Of a DNA stretch of 64,000 nt, positions 25,251-34,141 are shown piece by piece (within the stretch, counting starts at the first letter, position 1; every line of letters begins with the position of its first letter). The translations under genes were made by a program, and so were the position numbers. Where the stretch lies: contig JAUYTV010000025.1 of the NCBI GenBank assembly GCA_030694985.1, positions 1-64,000 on the forward strand, in the 5' to 3' direction. The notes under the pieces are model-generated. The model had not been told where the DNA came from. It worked only from the letters and a program-made list of their open reading frames with translations, and made no database searches. Source of the stretch: Methanoregula sp. (GTDB taxonomy: Archaea; Halobacteriota; Methanomicrobia; Methanomicrobiales; Methanospirillaceae).

Positions 25251-26455
25251 AAGATATTTTCTTTGATCTCTCAGTCAGGAGCGTCCGACTGAATCTCATG
25301 CGTTCTATCCTGGCCTCGATTGGCATCGTGATCGGCGTTGTCGCGATCTCTTCAATGGGGATGCTCGGGACCAATATGCAGCTCCAGGTAAAAGACCAGC
25401 TCTCTGCGGGTGCAGATACGATCGTCATCACCGCAGATGCGGTCCGGATGGGTCCGACGGGTTCCAGTTCCTCTTCATCATCATCAGCAACGGGGATAAC
25501 AAAAACGCAGCTTAATAAGATCAAACTGGCTGCAGGATTGACAAGTAAGCTGGTTCCGGTATATTCGACAACCACCCAGTTCACGCTGGCATCCACTCCC
25601 GGCAGGAGCACTGTTTACGGGCTCAATCCGGATGACATTACAAAGTTCCTCACGATATCGAACGGGACAAATATTGGCGGCATAAATGATGCCCTTGTGG
25701 GAGCCACTTTTGCCACCAACTTCGATTTAAAGATTGGCAACAGGATCAGGATCGGGCAGGATACCGACACGTCCCGTCCCGTGCTCAGGATTGTCGGGAT
25801 CCTCGCTGCACGGGGGATGTCTTCGGACAACGTGAATACTGATAATGCGATCATCGTATCCGATGACTGGTATACGAACCAGTACGGCGGAAAGGACGTA
25901 TATAAACAAGTGAACGTGATTGTCAAGGATATTAACACAATCCCTGATGTGAAAACGGCAATTGACACGAAATTGAACACCGATCAAAAGAAACCTGCGG
26001 TGAGGATTTCTGATGCCAGTTCCCGGCTTTCCGGTATTACGTCTTCCCTGTCAGCGATAACCACATTTATCCTTGCGATCGGGGGCATCTCGCTCCTTGT
26101 CGCTGCCACGAGCATCTTCAACGTGATGATGATGTCGGTGAATGAGCGGATTCAGGAGATCGGGATCCTTCTATCCATCGGTACCGAGAAAGGAGAAGTA
26201 CGCAGGATGTTCCTTTATGAAGCAGTCATTCTTGGGATACTGGGTGCAGGTATTGGTGGAATAAGCAGCCTCATCATCGGATATTCGGTAGTGAGCTACA
26301 TGATCGGCACGACAAAGTACTTCTTCCTCCCAGAAAGTATCATGTATATCCCCATGGGTATGGCAATTGGTCTTATGGTCTGTATCCTATCTGGTCTCTA
26401 CCCTGCCTGGAAGGCATCCAACATGGACCCGATCGATGCGTTGAGATCGGAGTAA
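25247..26455 (+). CDS. MacB/FtsX-like permease
   Basis: The 402-residue protein has one N-terminal membrane helix (MRSILASIGIVIGVVAISSMG), a long external domain of about 230 residues, and three C-terminal helices including FILAIGGISLLVAATSIFNVMMM and GILGAGIGGISSLIIGYSVVSY. The motif ERIQEIGILLSIGTEKGEVRRMF after the first of these is typical of MacB. Such proteins do not transport in the usual way: they transmit ATP-driven motion to external partners. The operon's exported protein is the obvious partner. It ends in WKASNMDPIDALRSE, the normal MacB end. Confidence 0.92.
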   Translation: MKDIFFDLSVRSVRLNLMRSILASIGIVIGVVAISSMGMLGTNMQLQVKDQLSAGADTIVITADAVRMGPTGSSSSSSSSATGITKTQLNKIKLAAGLTSKLVPVYSTTTQFTLASTPGRSTVYGLNPDDITKFLTISNGTNIGGINDALVGATFATNFDLKIGNRIRIGQDTDTSRPVLRIVGILAARGMSSDNVNTDNAIIVSDDWYTNQYGGKDVYKQVNVIVKDINTIPDVKTAIDTKLNTDQKKPAVRISDASSRLSGITSSLSAITTFILAIGGISLLVAATSIFNVMMMSVNERIQEIGILLSIGTEKGEVRRMFLYEAVILGILGAGIGGISSLIIGYSVVSYMIGTTKYFFLPESIMYIPMGMAIGLMVCILSGLYPAWKASNMDPIDALRSE

Positions 26456-26593
26456 ATCTGAAAAACATCCCCCAACGCAGAACGGTTACTGGAAAAAGGT
26501 ACGATCCACCCGTTGACTAGGAATGAATGGGAACAAAAAAAATTTGTTGAGCCGGAATGAAAAAAGCAGGATTTGGAAATAAACTGAAATATC

Positions 26594-26995
26594 TTATCTC
26601 TTTTTTGTCCTCTTCTTTGGCTCATCTTTTGCCATTGACATGAGATCGATAATATAGGAGCCTTCTTTTCCCACGCTCACGATCCGCTCATCGCTTTTGG
26701 CCATCTTCTCTAAATTGAGCTCGTATGAGCCGGGTGAAACAATCCTTATGGTCTCGACCCGGTCATACATCTCCACTTCCTTTTTCCGGGTTGTGGGTTG
26801 CTCGACAATCTCAAGCACCTCTTCATGGGACTCATCAGCGATCTCTTCTATGGACTTTTCTTCAAGCACATCCTTGTTGATCTCTGCTTCTTTGACATAG
26901 AGGAACTTTTTGCCGCCGCAGCTTGCGCACCCTCTTAAGATTTCGGTTGAACCGTCCTTGTATTCCCGCCCGCATTTCGTACACTTGTGCGGCAT
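26594..26995 (-). CDS. Zinc-ribbon protein, partner of Era-like GTPase
   Basis: The 133-residue protein starts with a zinc ribbon MPHKCTKCGREYKDGS then RGCASCGGKKFLYV (two C-x2-C pairs). The middle is acidic and helical (KSIEEIADESHEEVLEIVEQ) and the end is a beta-rich region, TIRIVSPGSYELNLEKMAKS. Such small zinc-ribbon proteins encoded after Era-like GTPases are known in Euryarchaeota but their function is not. The ATG at 26995 follows GGGTGA by five bases; a GTG at 27004 that overlaps the upstream stop is also possible. Confidence 0.78.
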   Translation of the reverse strand: MPHKCTKCGREYKDGSTEILRGCASCGGKKFLYVKEAEINKDVLEEKSIEEIADESHEEVLEIVEQPTTRKKEVEMYDRVETIRIVSPGSYELNLEKMAKSDERIVSVGKEGSYIIDLMSMAKDEPKKRTKKR

Positions 26996-27000
26996 GGTAT

Positions 27001-27654
27001 TCACCCGAAGTATTCGAGCATGGTTTCGTAGAGATCCTCAACGTTCCTGCCTTCAAGACCTGAGATGGCGACAACCGGGTGCTGTGGGAACGCGCTGCGT
27101 ATACGTGCCGGTGCGGCATCGGACAGATCGATCTTGTTTGCAACAATAATTACCGGGAGATTCCGGCTCTCGATGATCCCGATCATCATGATGTTCACCT
27201 GCATGAACGGATCGAGTGTTGAGTCGAGCATGTAGATCACACCATCGATATCCTCGCGCAGCCAGTGCATGGCTTCTGCAACACCCTCGGTGGCTTCCCT
27301 TGCGCGGATGATCGCTTCATCCTTCTCCATGCCAAACTCTAAAAATTCGTGGTAATCGATCTTGGTAGTGACGCCAGGCGTATCTACGATATCCATTGTT
27401 ACTGTGCTGCCGTTTGCACCCGAAATGATGATGTCTTCTTTCTTTCTGGCCCTGCGGGTTTCGTGGGGGATCTCGCTCACCGGACCAACCGCATCGCCGG
27501 TCCAGTCCCGGGCAATGCGGTTTGCCAGCGTGGTCTTTCCCGCATTGGGTGGGCCGTAAATACCGATCCGTGTCCGTTTCTTCTTGAAAAATGAGTTGAG
27601 GAAATTGGAAAATTTCTTCTTTACCGTACCAAACGTCTGAAAGAATATTTTCAC
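27001..27654 (-). CDS. Era-like GTPase
   Basis: The 217-residue GTPase has GPPNAGKT (Walker A, about 34-41), DTPG (G3, 91-94), NKID (G4, 173-176) and a G5-like AISGLEG. The N-terminal 28 residues are basic and aromatic (KIFFQTFGTVKKKFSNFLNS), possibly a membrane-binding helix. It belongs to the TRAFAC translation-factor-like or Era-related class. It is coupled to the zinc-ribbon gene downstream, and it is divergent from the CBS gene cluster. The cellular role is unknown. Confidence 0.85.
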   Translation of the reverse strand: MKIFFQTFGTVKKKFSNFLNSFFKKKRTRIGIYGPPNAGKTTLANRIARDWTGDAVGPVSEIPHETRRARKKEDIIISGANGSTVTMDIVDTPGVTTKIDYHEFLEFGMEKDEAIIRAREATEGVAEAMHWLREDIDGVIYMLDSTLDPFMQVNIMMIGIIESRNLPVIIVANKIDLSDAAPARIRSAFPQHPVVAISGLEGRNVEDLYETMLEYFG

Positions 27655-27844
27655 TCTACACCTCGTTGGTTACGCATCGTACTTGTGTACAAATAATTCA
27701 CCATGATTCGTTAGTAGTGTATAGAATACGCAGTTTATTAGGTTTCTCGTATTTTGTAGATGCAGGGTCGTCGCAGGATATCTTTGTAACCTCTGTTTCT
27801 GATAAGTCCTGCTATTACTGCCGTGCATTTCGGTCTGCCTCTGC

Positions 27845-27923
27845 CAAATTGTATTTATACAAGGGGATGGGAGTATGCTAATTGTAAAAACATCAGAACA
27901 AAACGCACCCAAGGAGGTGACTC
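27845..27923 (+). promoter_or_regulatory. Promoter and strong ribosome site of the CBS cluster
   Basis: A TATA-like GTATTTATAC (27849-27858) is followed, after an untranslated leader of about 45 bases, by AAGGAGGTGACTC immediately before the ATG at 27924. AGGAGGTGA is a near-perfect match to the anti-Shine-Dalgarno sequence. Confidence 0.7.
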
Positions 27924-28490
27924 ATGAAAAAGACAACCGACACAATCCGGTTTGAAACCCGCGTCCCCATCGGGGAAGTGATGACACGCAATCCGACTAT
28001 GATAGGCATTGAAGCTACGGTAGCAAAGGCTGCCAAGGTGATGTGCCAGGAAGGAGTCGGCAGCGTAATCGTTCTCGATCATAACAAGCCTATTGGCATT
28101 GTTACCGAGGAAGACATCAACTGCAAGGTGGTGGCAAAGGATCTCAAACCAAGCAAAGTACACGTGAATGAAATCATGAGCACGCCACTCATTACGGTGA
28201 GTGCGGATAGAACATCTGGCGATGCCGCCCATATGATGGTCAAGAATAAGGTAAGGAGACTGCCCGTTGTGGATGAACACCAAAAAGTGATCGGCATTGT
28301 TACCGTCCGGGATCTCCTTTCCGTATCAACCGAACTCAATGATCTGCTGGAGGATCTCATAGTGATCAACCGCGAGGAGATGATTGAGCAGGGAGTATGC
28401 GACCGCTGCAACCAGATGTCTGATGACCTTAAGCGGGTGGATGGCGTAATGGTCTGTCCCGGCTGCCGCGACGAGGACAAAATCACATGA
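27924..28490 (+). CDS. CBS-pair protein with C-terminal zinc ribbon
   Basis: The 188-residue protein carries two CBS motifs in VPIGEVMTRNPTMIGIEATV and VHVNEIMSTPLITVSADRTS, each ending in a strand such as KPIGIVTEEDIN and KVIGIVTVRDLL. A C-terminal zinc ribbon follows: GVCDRCNQMSDDLKRVDG then VCPGCRDEDK. CBS domains bind adenosyl compounds such as AMP, ATP or SAM and report energy charge. A strong ribosome site lies at the start. It is the first of five CBS genes in a row and overlaps the next gene by four bases. Confidence 0.9.
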   Translation: MKKTTDTIRFETRVPIGEVMTRNPTMIGIEATVAKAAKVMCQEGVGSVIVLDHNKPIGIVTEEDINCKVVAKDLKPSKVHVNEIMSTPLITVSADRTSGDAAHMMVKNKVRRLPVVDEHQKVIGIVTVRDLLSVSTELNDLLEDLIVINREEMIEQGVCDRCNQMSDDLKRVDGVMVCPGCRDEDKIT

Positions 28491-28832
28491 AAACAGCACA
28501 GGATTTCATATTAGAGATTCCTGTGCTGAAAAACAGTGACCAGATAACAAAGGCACGGCAGATCCTCAGGGATGGCCGCTATCGGGAAGTCTATGTCATG
28601 GACGGGAAAAATCCCCTCCTTGGCTATATCGATCTCACGGACGGGTTGCGGGTGACTGCAACGAAATCGAATGTGACGGTTGAGGGATTTGTTAAGGATG
28701 CACCGATGGCAAATCCAGAAGACTCAAGCATCCATACGGATAGTGTTGCGGTGATTGATTCTGCAAAGCATATGCAGGGAAGCGCTTGTCGGGATTGTTG
28801 ACCGGCACGACGTCTTTGCTGCACTTGCGTGA
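28487..28832 (+). pseudogene. Frameshifted short CBS-domain gene
   Basis: The open frame (28487-28801, 104 codons) ends in SAKHMQGSACRDC, but a +1 change gives ALVGIVDRHDVFAALA and a stop at 28832. That is the expected end of a CBS domain (LVGIVDRxD is the family motif). The switch needs the loss of one A in GGGAAGCG at 28778-28785. The complete protein would have about 115 residues, about one CBS pair. The frameshift may be real, programmed, or a sequencing error; a second look at raw data would settle it. Confidence 0.75.
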
Positions 28833-28931
28833 ACCGCGCTTATCCGCAGGATCAATGTTGAAGGATAGATCTGGAAAAAATGTCCAGGATGAATTAATAA
28901 CGTGGGTCTTTTTGGCCCGCATGAGGTGAGA

Positions 28932-29873
28932 ATGCACCAGAACAATCGGGGCATCAAACAGGGCGATCGGCTCTTAAAGATGCAGGGAAAACTCGACCGC
29001 GGGCCGGTTGAGTTTAAAACACATATTTCAGAGCAGGAAGGCGAGATCATGGCGATCGCAACGCGCGACGTCATTTCAGTACCCCCTACTACGAGTATTA
29101 TCGGGGCCGTAGAACAGATGACCAAGTGCGGCTTTAGGCGACTTCCCGTTACTGATGCCGGTACAAAGAAGTTGCGGGGAATTGTCACTTCCGGTGATGT
29201 GATCAATTTCATGGGCGGGGGTGACAAGTACAAGCTCGTACAGGTCAGACATGGCGGCAACCTGCTCGCTGCGGTGAATGAAAATGTCCGCACCATTATG
29301 ACGCAGCAGACTGTCACGCTCAGGCACGATGCAACCATCCGCGATGCAGTCAAAGTGATTGTTGAAAAAAAGATCGGGGGACTTCCCATTGTTGACAATG
29401 ACGGGGTGCTTGAGGGAATTGTGACCGAACGGGATGTGATGCGGGTGCTGGGGGCGCAGCAGAGCAGGCTCAAAGTTAAAGACGTGATGAGCACGTCCCT
29501 GCGGGTGATTGCACCTGACTGCCCGATAGAAACTGCCGCCCGGGAGATGACAAAATGCCGGTTCCGCAGGTTACCTTTAGTGAGCGATGATGTAGTGTAT
29601 GGGATCGTGACGGCAACCGATCTGATGTGCTATCTAGGCAGCAGGGATGTCTTTTCGCGACTGACTACCGGAAATGTTTCGGAAGTTATGGGATTGCCCG
29701 TCCGGACCCTTATAGCAGGGAATCTCTTCACAACAACTCCGGACCGGAGCATAAACGAGGCAGCCTGCGAGATGCTCGAAAAGAACATCGGGGCACTGCC
29801 GGTTATTGAAGATTCCCGCCTGATCGGGCTTGTAACGGAATTCGATCTGGTCCGGGCATTTGCGAGGGGATGA
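28932..29873 (+). CDS. Four-CBS-domain protein
   Basis: About 313 residues carrying four CBS domains: IATRDVISVPPTTSIIGAVE, VRTIMTQQTVTLRHDATIRD, VKDVMSTSLRVIAPDCPIET and LVRTLIAGNLF in shortened form, each with the IVTxxD strand. The N-terminal TRDVISVPPTT form is typical of Methanomicrobia. CBS quartets act as adenine nucleotide sensors; no catalytic domain is attached. I prefer the ATG at 28932, with GGTGAG just upstream, over a GTG at 28902 that lies too close to a TATA-like TTAATAAC at 28894-28901. It overlaps the next gene by four bases. Confidence 0.86.
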   Translation: MHQNNRGIKQGDRLLKMQGKLDRGPVEFKTHISEQEGEIMAIATRDVISVPPTTSIIGAVEQMTKCGFRRLPVTDAGTKKLRGIVTSGDVINFMGGGDKYKLVQVRHGGNLLAAVNENVRTIMTQQTVTLRHDATIRDAVKVIVEKKIGGLPIVDNDGVLEGIVTERDVMRVLGAQQSRLKVKDVMSTSLRVIAPDCPIETAAREMTKCRFRRLPLVSDDVVYGIVTATDLMCYLGSRDVFSRLTTGNVSEVMGLPVRTLIAGNLFTTTPDRSINEAACEMLEKNIGALPVIEDSRLIGLVTEFDLVRAFARG

Positions 29874-30718
29874 TTACCATGTTCGCACGTGACATAATGA
29901 CCGCACCGGTCTTTTTTGTCTCTCCGGACGCAACCGTAGCACATGCCCGGAACCTGATGGTGAGGCATAAGATATCACGCATCCTGGTCATGGAAGAACA
30001 GAAACTGGCAGGAATCCTTACAAAAAAGGATATTGCCTATCGCCTGAAACAAGGCGAACCGGCATGGAGGCGGCGCCCGCTCGACCGGATCCCGGTGGGT
30101 GCGCTTGCCACAGAAAACCCCGTGACTGTTGATCCCAATACGGGGGTCCAGAAGATTGCAAAGATGTTTGCCGAGAAGAACATCAGCAGCGTCCCGGTGG
30201 TTGAAGGAGGATGTGTAATCGGGATTATCACCAAGACCGATCTGATGAAATCCGTCTTTGTCCGGGGCCTGAGCCTCCCGGTCAGGGACGTGATGGAGGA
30301 TGTGGTGACGGTCAACTGCTACCATTCGCTCGATCATGTGATCAGCGTGATGCGTGAACGCAATGACAAGGTGCTGGTGATGGATGATGATGGCCAGCCT
30401 GCCGGAATTATCACTGAAACGAACCTTGCATTCTATGAAGATGAGCCTAAATTATCAGGTGTGGTTGGAAAAGACGTAGCCATAATGAGACGTGAAAAGG
30501 CAGACGGGGCACGGAGCACAAGCTCGCTCATGGTTGCTTTAGTTGTTGCACAAGACGTGATGACAAGTCCTGTTATTACGGTACCTGCAAAAACCCTGCT
30601 CCCCGAAGCTATCGCACTGATGGACAGACATCATGTCAACAGCCTTGTTGTCATGGAGAACAGCACGATTTCCGGAATTATAAAACGCGACGATATCATA
30701 AAGGAAGTGGCGAAATGA
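29870..30718 (+). CDS. Four-CBS-domain protein
   Basis: The 282-residue product is again a chain of CBS motifs: FARDIMTAPVFFVSPDATV, ALATENPVTVDPNTGVQKIA, VRDVMEDVVTVNCYHSLDH and VAQDVMTSPVITVPAKTLLP. The ATG overlaps the stop of the previous gene in ATGA. Alternative in-frame ATG at 29879. It has no transmembrane segment. Its companions of the same kind on either side show that the cluster was built by tandem duplication. Confidence 0.88.
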   Translation: MITMFARDIMTAPVFFVSPDATVAHARNLMVRHKISRILVMEEQKLAGILTKKDIAYRLKQGEPAWRRRPLDRIPVGALATENPVTVDPNTGVQKIAKMFAEKNISSVPVVEGGCVIGIITKTDLMKSVFVRGLSLPVRDVMEDVVTVNCYHSLDHVISVMRERNDKVLVMDDDGQPAGIITETNLAFYEDEPKLSGVVGKDVAIMRREKADGARSTSSLMVALVVAQDVMTSPVITVPAKTLLPEAIALMDRHHVNSLVVMENSTISGIIKRDDIIKEVAK

Positions 30719-31491
30719 CAAAAGAAGTTTTTATCAAAGATGTAATGGTAAAACCGACTACCATAGCCAAATCGGCAAAGATCACCGAAGCGCTCGATAA
30801 GATGCTATCAGAAGGCATCGACCCGCTGATAGCGGTAAATAATAATTCTGTAATTGGCACCGTGTCAAGACAGGCAATCGCAGAGAAGCTGGGGAGTAAA
30901 CAGAATGCCGATCTTGCCCCTGCTGCCATCCATGTAGCCAGTGTAGTTGAGGAAGACTTCACCAGCGTCTACCCGGATGAGAACATCAACATACTCATCC
31001 CGCTGCTCCAGCGCTACAAGCTGGTGGTAGTGTATGACGGGGAACACAACCTCATTGGTCAGGTAAGTGCAGTTGACCTGCTAAAAAAGGTCAGGCCTGA
31101 GAATGTTATGGATGAGGTGGTGGAAAAGGCAGTCACAATCGAAGCAAACGAACGGGTTGTCCACCTGAGGCGCCGGATGCTTGACGATAATATCACCCGG
31201 TTTATTGTCACAGAGCACGAGAAGTTCACCGGTATCGTGACAGAAACGGATGTGGCAATAGCAATGCGAAAGTTCCGCGAATCGGTTGGCGACAAGCACC
31301 AGGATCACCGGATCCGGAACCTTCTTGTCAAGGATATCATGAGTGCACCGCTCCTGTCAGTGGAACGCACAGCCAACGTTTCAGGAGTTATCGATACGAT
31401 GGTAAAAAAGAACATCAGTTCGATTGCGGTGATGGACAAGAGCAAGCTCTTCGGTATCATCACCCGAAGCTCGCTTGTAAATGCGATGTAG
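30715..31491 (+). CDS. CBS-domain protein (last of cluster)
   Basis: The 258-residue product carries CBS motifs FIKDVMVKPTTIAKSAKITE, VASVVEEDFTSVYPDENIN, VMDEVVEKAVTIEANERVVH and LVKDIMSAPLLSVERTANV. It overlaps the previous gene in ATGA. The protein ends ITRSSLVNAM and the stop codon TAG at 31489-31491 lies exactly on the junction with the adjacent IS630-type element. The stop would also be TAG without the element, so the protein is intact. Confidence 0.87.
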   Translation: MTKEVFIKDVMVKPTTIAKSAKITEALDKMLSEGIDPLIAVNNNSVIGTVSRQAIAEKLGSKQNADLAPAAIHVASVVEEDFTSVYPDENINILIPLLQRYKLVVVYDGEHNLIGQVSAVDLLKKVRPENVMDEVVEKAVTIEANERVVHLRRRMLDDNITRFIVTEHEKFTGIVTETDVAIAMRKFRESVGDKHQDHRIRNLLVKDIMSAPLLSVERTANVSGVIDTMVKKNISSIAVMDKSKLFGIITRSSLVNAM

Positions 31492-32707
31492 TGGTCTCCG
31501 ACAATTAAATATATAAATATTATCCGGAAGTACTTTATCTAAGTACGATCTATAAAAATTAATGAAGAGTCGTTATGAGGTAAAACTAACGGAGGATGAG
31601 CGGGAAATCCTAACTGGGATAGTGAAACGAGGGAAAGGTCCGGCGTATCGGATAAAACATGCACATATCCTTCTGCATGCCGATGCGGGGAAAGAAGAGT
31701 CCGAAAAGAGAGATGATGAAATTGCTGGATTATTACATTGCCACAGTCAGACGGTATTCAATATCAGAAAGAAGTATTGTGAAAAAGGATTAACAGCAGT
31801 GCTTGAGAGAAAACAACGTGAATCCCCTCCAATACCCAGAAAACTGGATGGAGATAAAGAAGCCCGCCTTATTACTATAGCATGCAGTCAACCTCCAGAA
31901 GGGTATGCCCGTTGGACTCTTGATCTTCTCGCCGATAAAATGGTTGAGTTAAAAATAGTCGATGCGATTTCAGGAAAAACACTTGGTCGCGTTTTAAAAA
32001 AACGAGTTAAAACCTCACCAGCGGCAATGCTGGGTTATTCCCCCGCAGCAAAACGCTGAATTTGTTGCTCACATGGAGGATATCCTGGATCTCTATCACC
32101 GACCCTATGATCCAGAAATTCCTCTGATTTGTATGGATGAAAAACCGGTCCAGTTACTCGGAGACTCCCGAGAATCTTTGCCAGCAACTCCTCAGTATCC
32201 TCCTCGATATGATTATGAATATACAAGAAATGGAACTGCTTCGATATTCCTCTTCAATGAACCTCTGATCGGATGGAGAAAAGTCAATCCCCGGAAGCAC
32301 AGAACAAAAGTTGACTGGGCTCACGAAGTCAGGGAATTATTGGAGATTGATTACCCGGACGCCAGAAAAATAATTCTCGTTTGTGATAACCTGAATACTC
32401 ACACTATCGGAGCATTTTATGCTGCGTTTCCCCCAGAGGAAGCTTCAAAACTTGTCAAACGTCTGGAGATTCATCATACTCCCAAACATGGGAGCTGGCT
32501 CAACATCGCTGAAATCGAATTGAGCGCTTTATACCGACAATGTCTTGATCGAAGATTGGATGATCTGGATTTGCTTGTGAAGGAAACAAAAAAGTGGGAA
32601 ACCTCCAGAAATCACAACCAGAAACCGGTCGATTGGCAATTTACTTCGGAAAATGCAAGGATCAAATTGAAACGATTGTACCCACAATTTTAAGTGTCTC
32701 TCTCCAG
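31491..32707 (+). mobile_element. IS630-family insertion sequence
   Basis: The transposase is flanked by imperfect inverted repeats of about 20 bases: left end GTGGTCTCCGACAATTAAAT, right end reading inward CTGGAGAGAGACACTTAAAA. TA dinucleotides at 31489-31490 and 32708-32709 are the expected target duplication of this family. The left TA belongs to the stop codon of the CBS gene. Length about 1.2 kb is normal for IS630. Confidence 0.85.
31562..32693 (+). pseudogene. IS630 transposase split by a frameshift at an A7 run
   Basis: The first frame (31562-32059) encodes the helix-turn-helix half, with RGKGPAYRIKHAHILLHAD and HSQTVFNIRKKYCEKGLTAV. The second (32004-32693) encodes the catalytic half with the DDE residues in LICMDEKPVQLLG (first D), LVCDNLNTHTIG (second D) and GSWLNIAEIELSAL (E). 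The join is at an A7 tract, 31996-32002, before CGAG. A shift of +1 there restores LKxELKPHQRQCWVIPP. This may be a programmed or slippage-based shift as used by some IS630 elements, or a disabling mutation. Confidence 0.8.
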
Positions 32708-32851
32708 TAGGGTAACTTTCCATTCTTTTTTGGATTTTTTGGTTTAGTTAACCCCATGTTTTCGGTTTTTTAAAGAGGCATTAGTCCCCGTCCAAAACCG
32801 TCACGTGTATGTAGCTATCCTGCCAATAACCGTAACAGGAGATAAGGGAAG

Positions 32852-33697
32852 ATGCATGATATCCAGCTCCGGACAATGACGCAGGAAGAAGTATCAACTG
32901 CCGTGGCATGGGCCGCTGGCGAGGGCTGGAACCCCGGGCTTTCCGATGCGGAATGTTTCTCCATCGTGGATCCGGCAGGGTTCTTCTGCGCAGAAGTGGA
33001 TGGCAAGATCGTGGGTACGGTTTCGGTGGTCAACTACGATGACCGTTTCTCGTTTTACGGCTTCTTTGTTGTTGACCCCGCATATCGTGCAAAGGGGATT
33101 GGGATGCAGCTCTACCGGTACGCAATGCAGCATGCCGGATCCCGCGTTGTGGGCTGTGATGGCGTGGTCGCGATGGTGGCCAATTACGAGAAGGGCGGGG
33201 GGCTCTTCCTGCACTACAACAATGCCCGGTACGAGGGTGTTGGCAGGGTTGCAATGCCAGAAGGACTGACCCCGATATGTGATGTGGATTTCGGCATGCT
33301 GGCTGAATATGATGCGGCGCACTTCCCGGCCCGCCGGGAACGGTTCCTCCATTGCTGGTTCGGGCAGAAGGGGCATTACGGTCTGGCACAGCTGGATCAC
33401 AATGGGAAGATTGCCGGGTACGGTGTGCGGCGGGTCTGCCAGACGGGTCACAAGATCGGACCGCTCTTTGCCCGTGACCGGGCAACCGCTGAACGGATAC
33501 TCGATGGTCTTGTCTCGGGAATCCCCGGCGAACAGTTCTATCTCGATATCCCGGTACCGAATGCTGCCGCGGTTGCGCTCGTGCAGGACCGGAAGATGAC
33601 CCCGGTCTTTTTTACGGCCCGGCTCTACTCAATAAGGGAACCCGTCCCTCTTCCGCTGGATGAGATCTTTGGTGTCACTACGTTTGAGCTGGGGTAG
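32852..33697 (+). CDS. GNAT acetyltransferase, YitH-like
   Basis: The 281-residue protein has a GNAT domain in residues 1-130, with the acetyl-CoA loop in VDPAYRAKGIGMQLYRYAM (R/Q-x2-G-x-G/A motif) and the N-terminal strand HDIQLRTMTQEE. A second domain follows, GHYGLAQLDHNGKIAGYGV, which matches the C-terminal half of YitH-like proteins. The substrate, perhaps an amine or amino acid, is unknown. It stands alone between the IS element and the ribosomal block. Confidence 0.85.
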   Translation: MHDIQLRTMTQEEVSTAVAWAAGEGWNPGLSDAECFSIVDPAGFFCAEVDGKIVGTVSVVNYDDRFSFYGFFVVDPAYRAKGIGMQLYRYAMQHAGSRVVGCDGVVAMVANYEKGGGLFLHYNNARYEGVGRVAMPEGLTPICDVDFGMLAEYDAAHFPARRERFLHCWFGQKGHYGLAQLDHNGKIAGYGVRRVCQTGHKIGPLFARDRATAERILDGLVSGIPGEQFYLDIPVPNAAAVALVQDRKMTPVFFTARLYSIREPVPLPLDEIFGVTTFELG

Positions 33698-34023
33698 GAA
33701 AGTCACCCCTGCTGTGGATCATTGAGTATCAATACTTACGATCAGGAACCCGGAACTGCAATTTTTGAAATAGGATGTAGCCCGATCTTAGGTACTAAGA
33801 ACTGTGAGTTCAGTACACGCGCTCATTTATTGTGCGATGTCTGATCGTTCTATGTCTGAAATTATCCACTCAAAGATATTGCAACCTCTTGTGGAGTCAC
33901 CCCTGTCTGTGGCAGGATTTGCCCGCAACACTTATTACCCAACTCTGTCCATATTATAAAGCACCATTCATGGAGCAGTGATTATCCACTGCGAGTGTCT
34001 GTTACAAGATGCGAGATTCCTCT
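33698..34023 (+). promoter_or_regulatory. Intergenic region with tRNA-Ser promoter
   Basis: A TATA-like CATATTATAAAGC at about 33951-33963 suits transcription of the tRNA and perhaps of the ribosomal genes after it. GTCACCCCTG occurs twice (33704 and 33896). A 40-codon frame from 33838 has no recognisable features, so I leave it uncalled. Confidence 0.45.
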
Positions 34024-34107
34024 GTTGAGGTAGCCAAGCCTGGTATGGCGCAGGTTTGCTAAACCTGTGTTCGAAAGGACTCGGGAGTTCAAATCTCCCC
34101 CTCAGCG
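34024..34107 (+). tRNA. tRNA-Ser (GCT)
   Basis: Acceptor arms GTTGAGG and CCTCAGC pair with one wobble. The anticodon stem CAGGT/ACCTG encloses the loop TTGCTAA, giving anticodon GCT (serine AGC/AGT codons). A long variable arm (TGTTCGAAAGGACTCG) marks a class II serine tRNA, the T arm is GGGAGTTCAAATCTCCC, and the discriminator is G, as serine requires. No intron. It lies just ahead of rps13. Confidence 0.95.
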
Positions 34108-34141
34108 CTAAAGAGACAATCTCACCAATCGAGGGGATTGG

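Noticed and set aside
33838-33960. 40-codon frame before tRNA-Ser
   Set aside because: Short, no ribosome site, no recognisable features.
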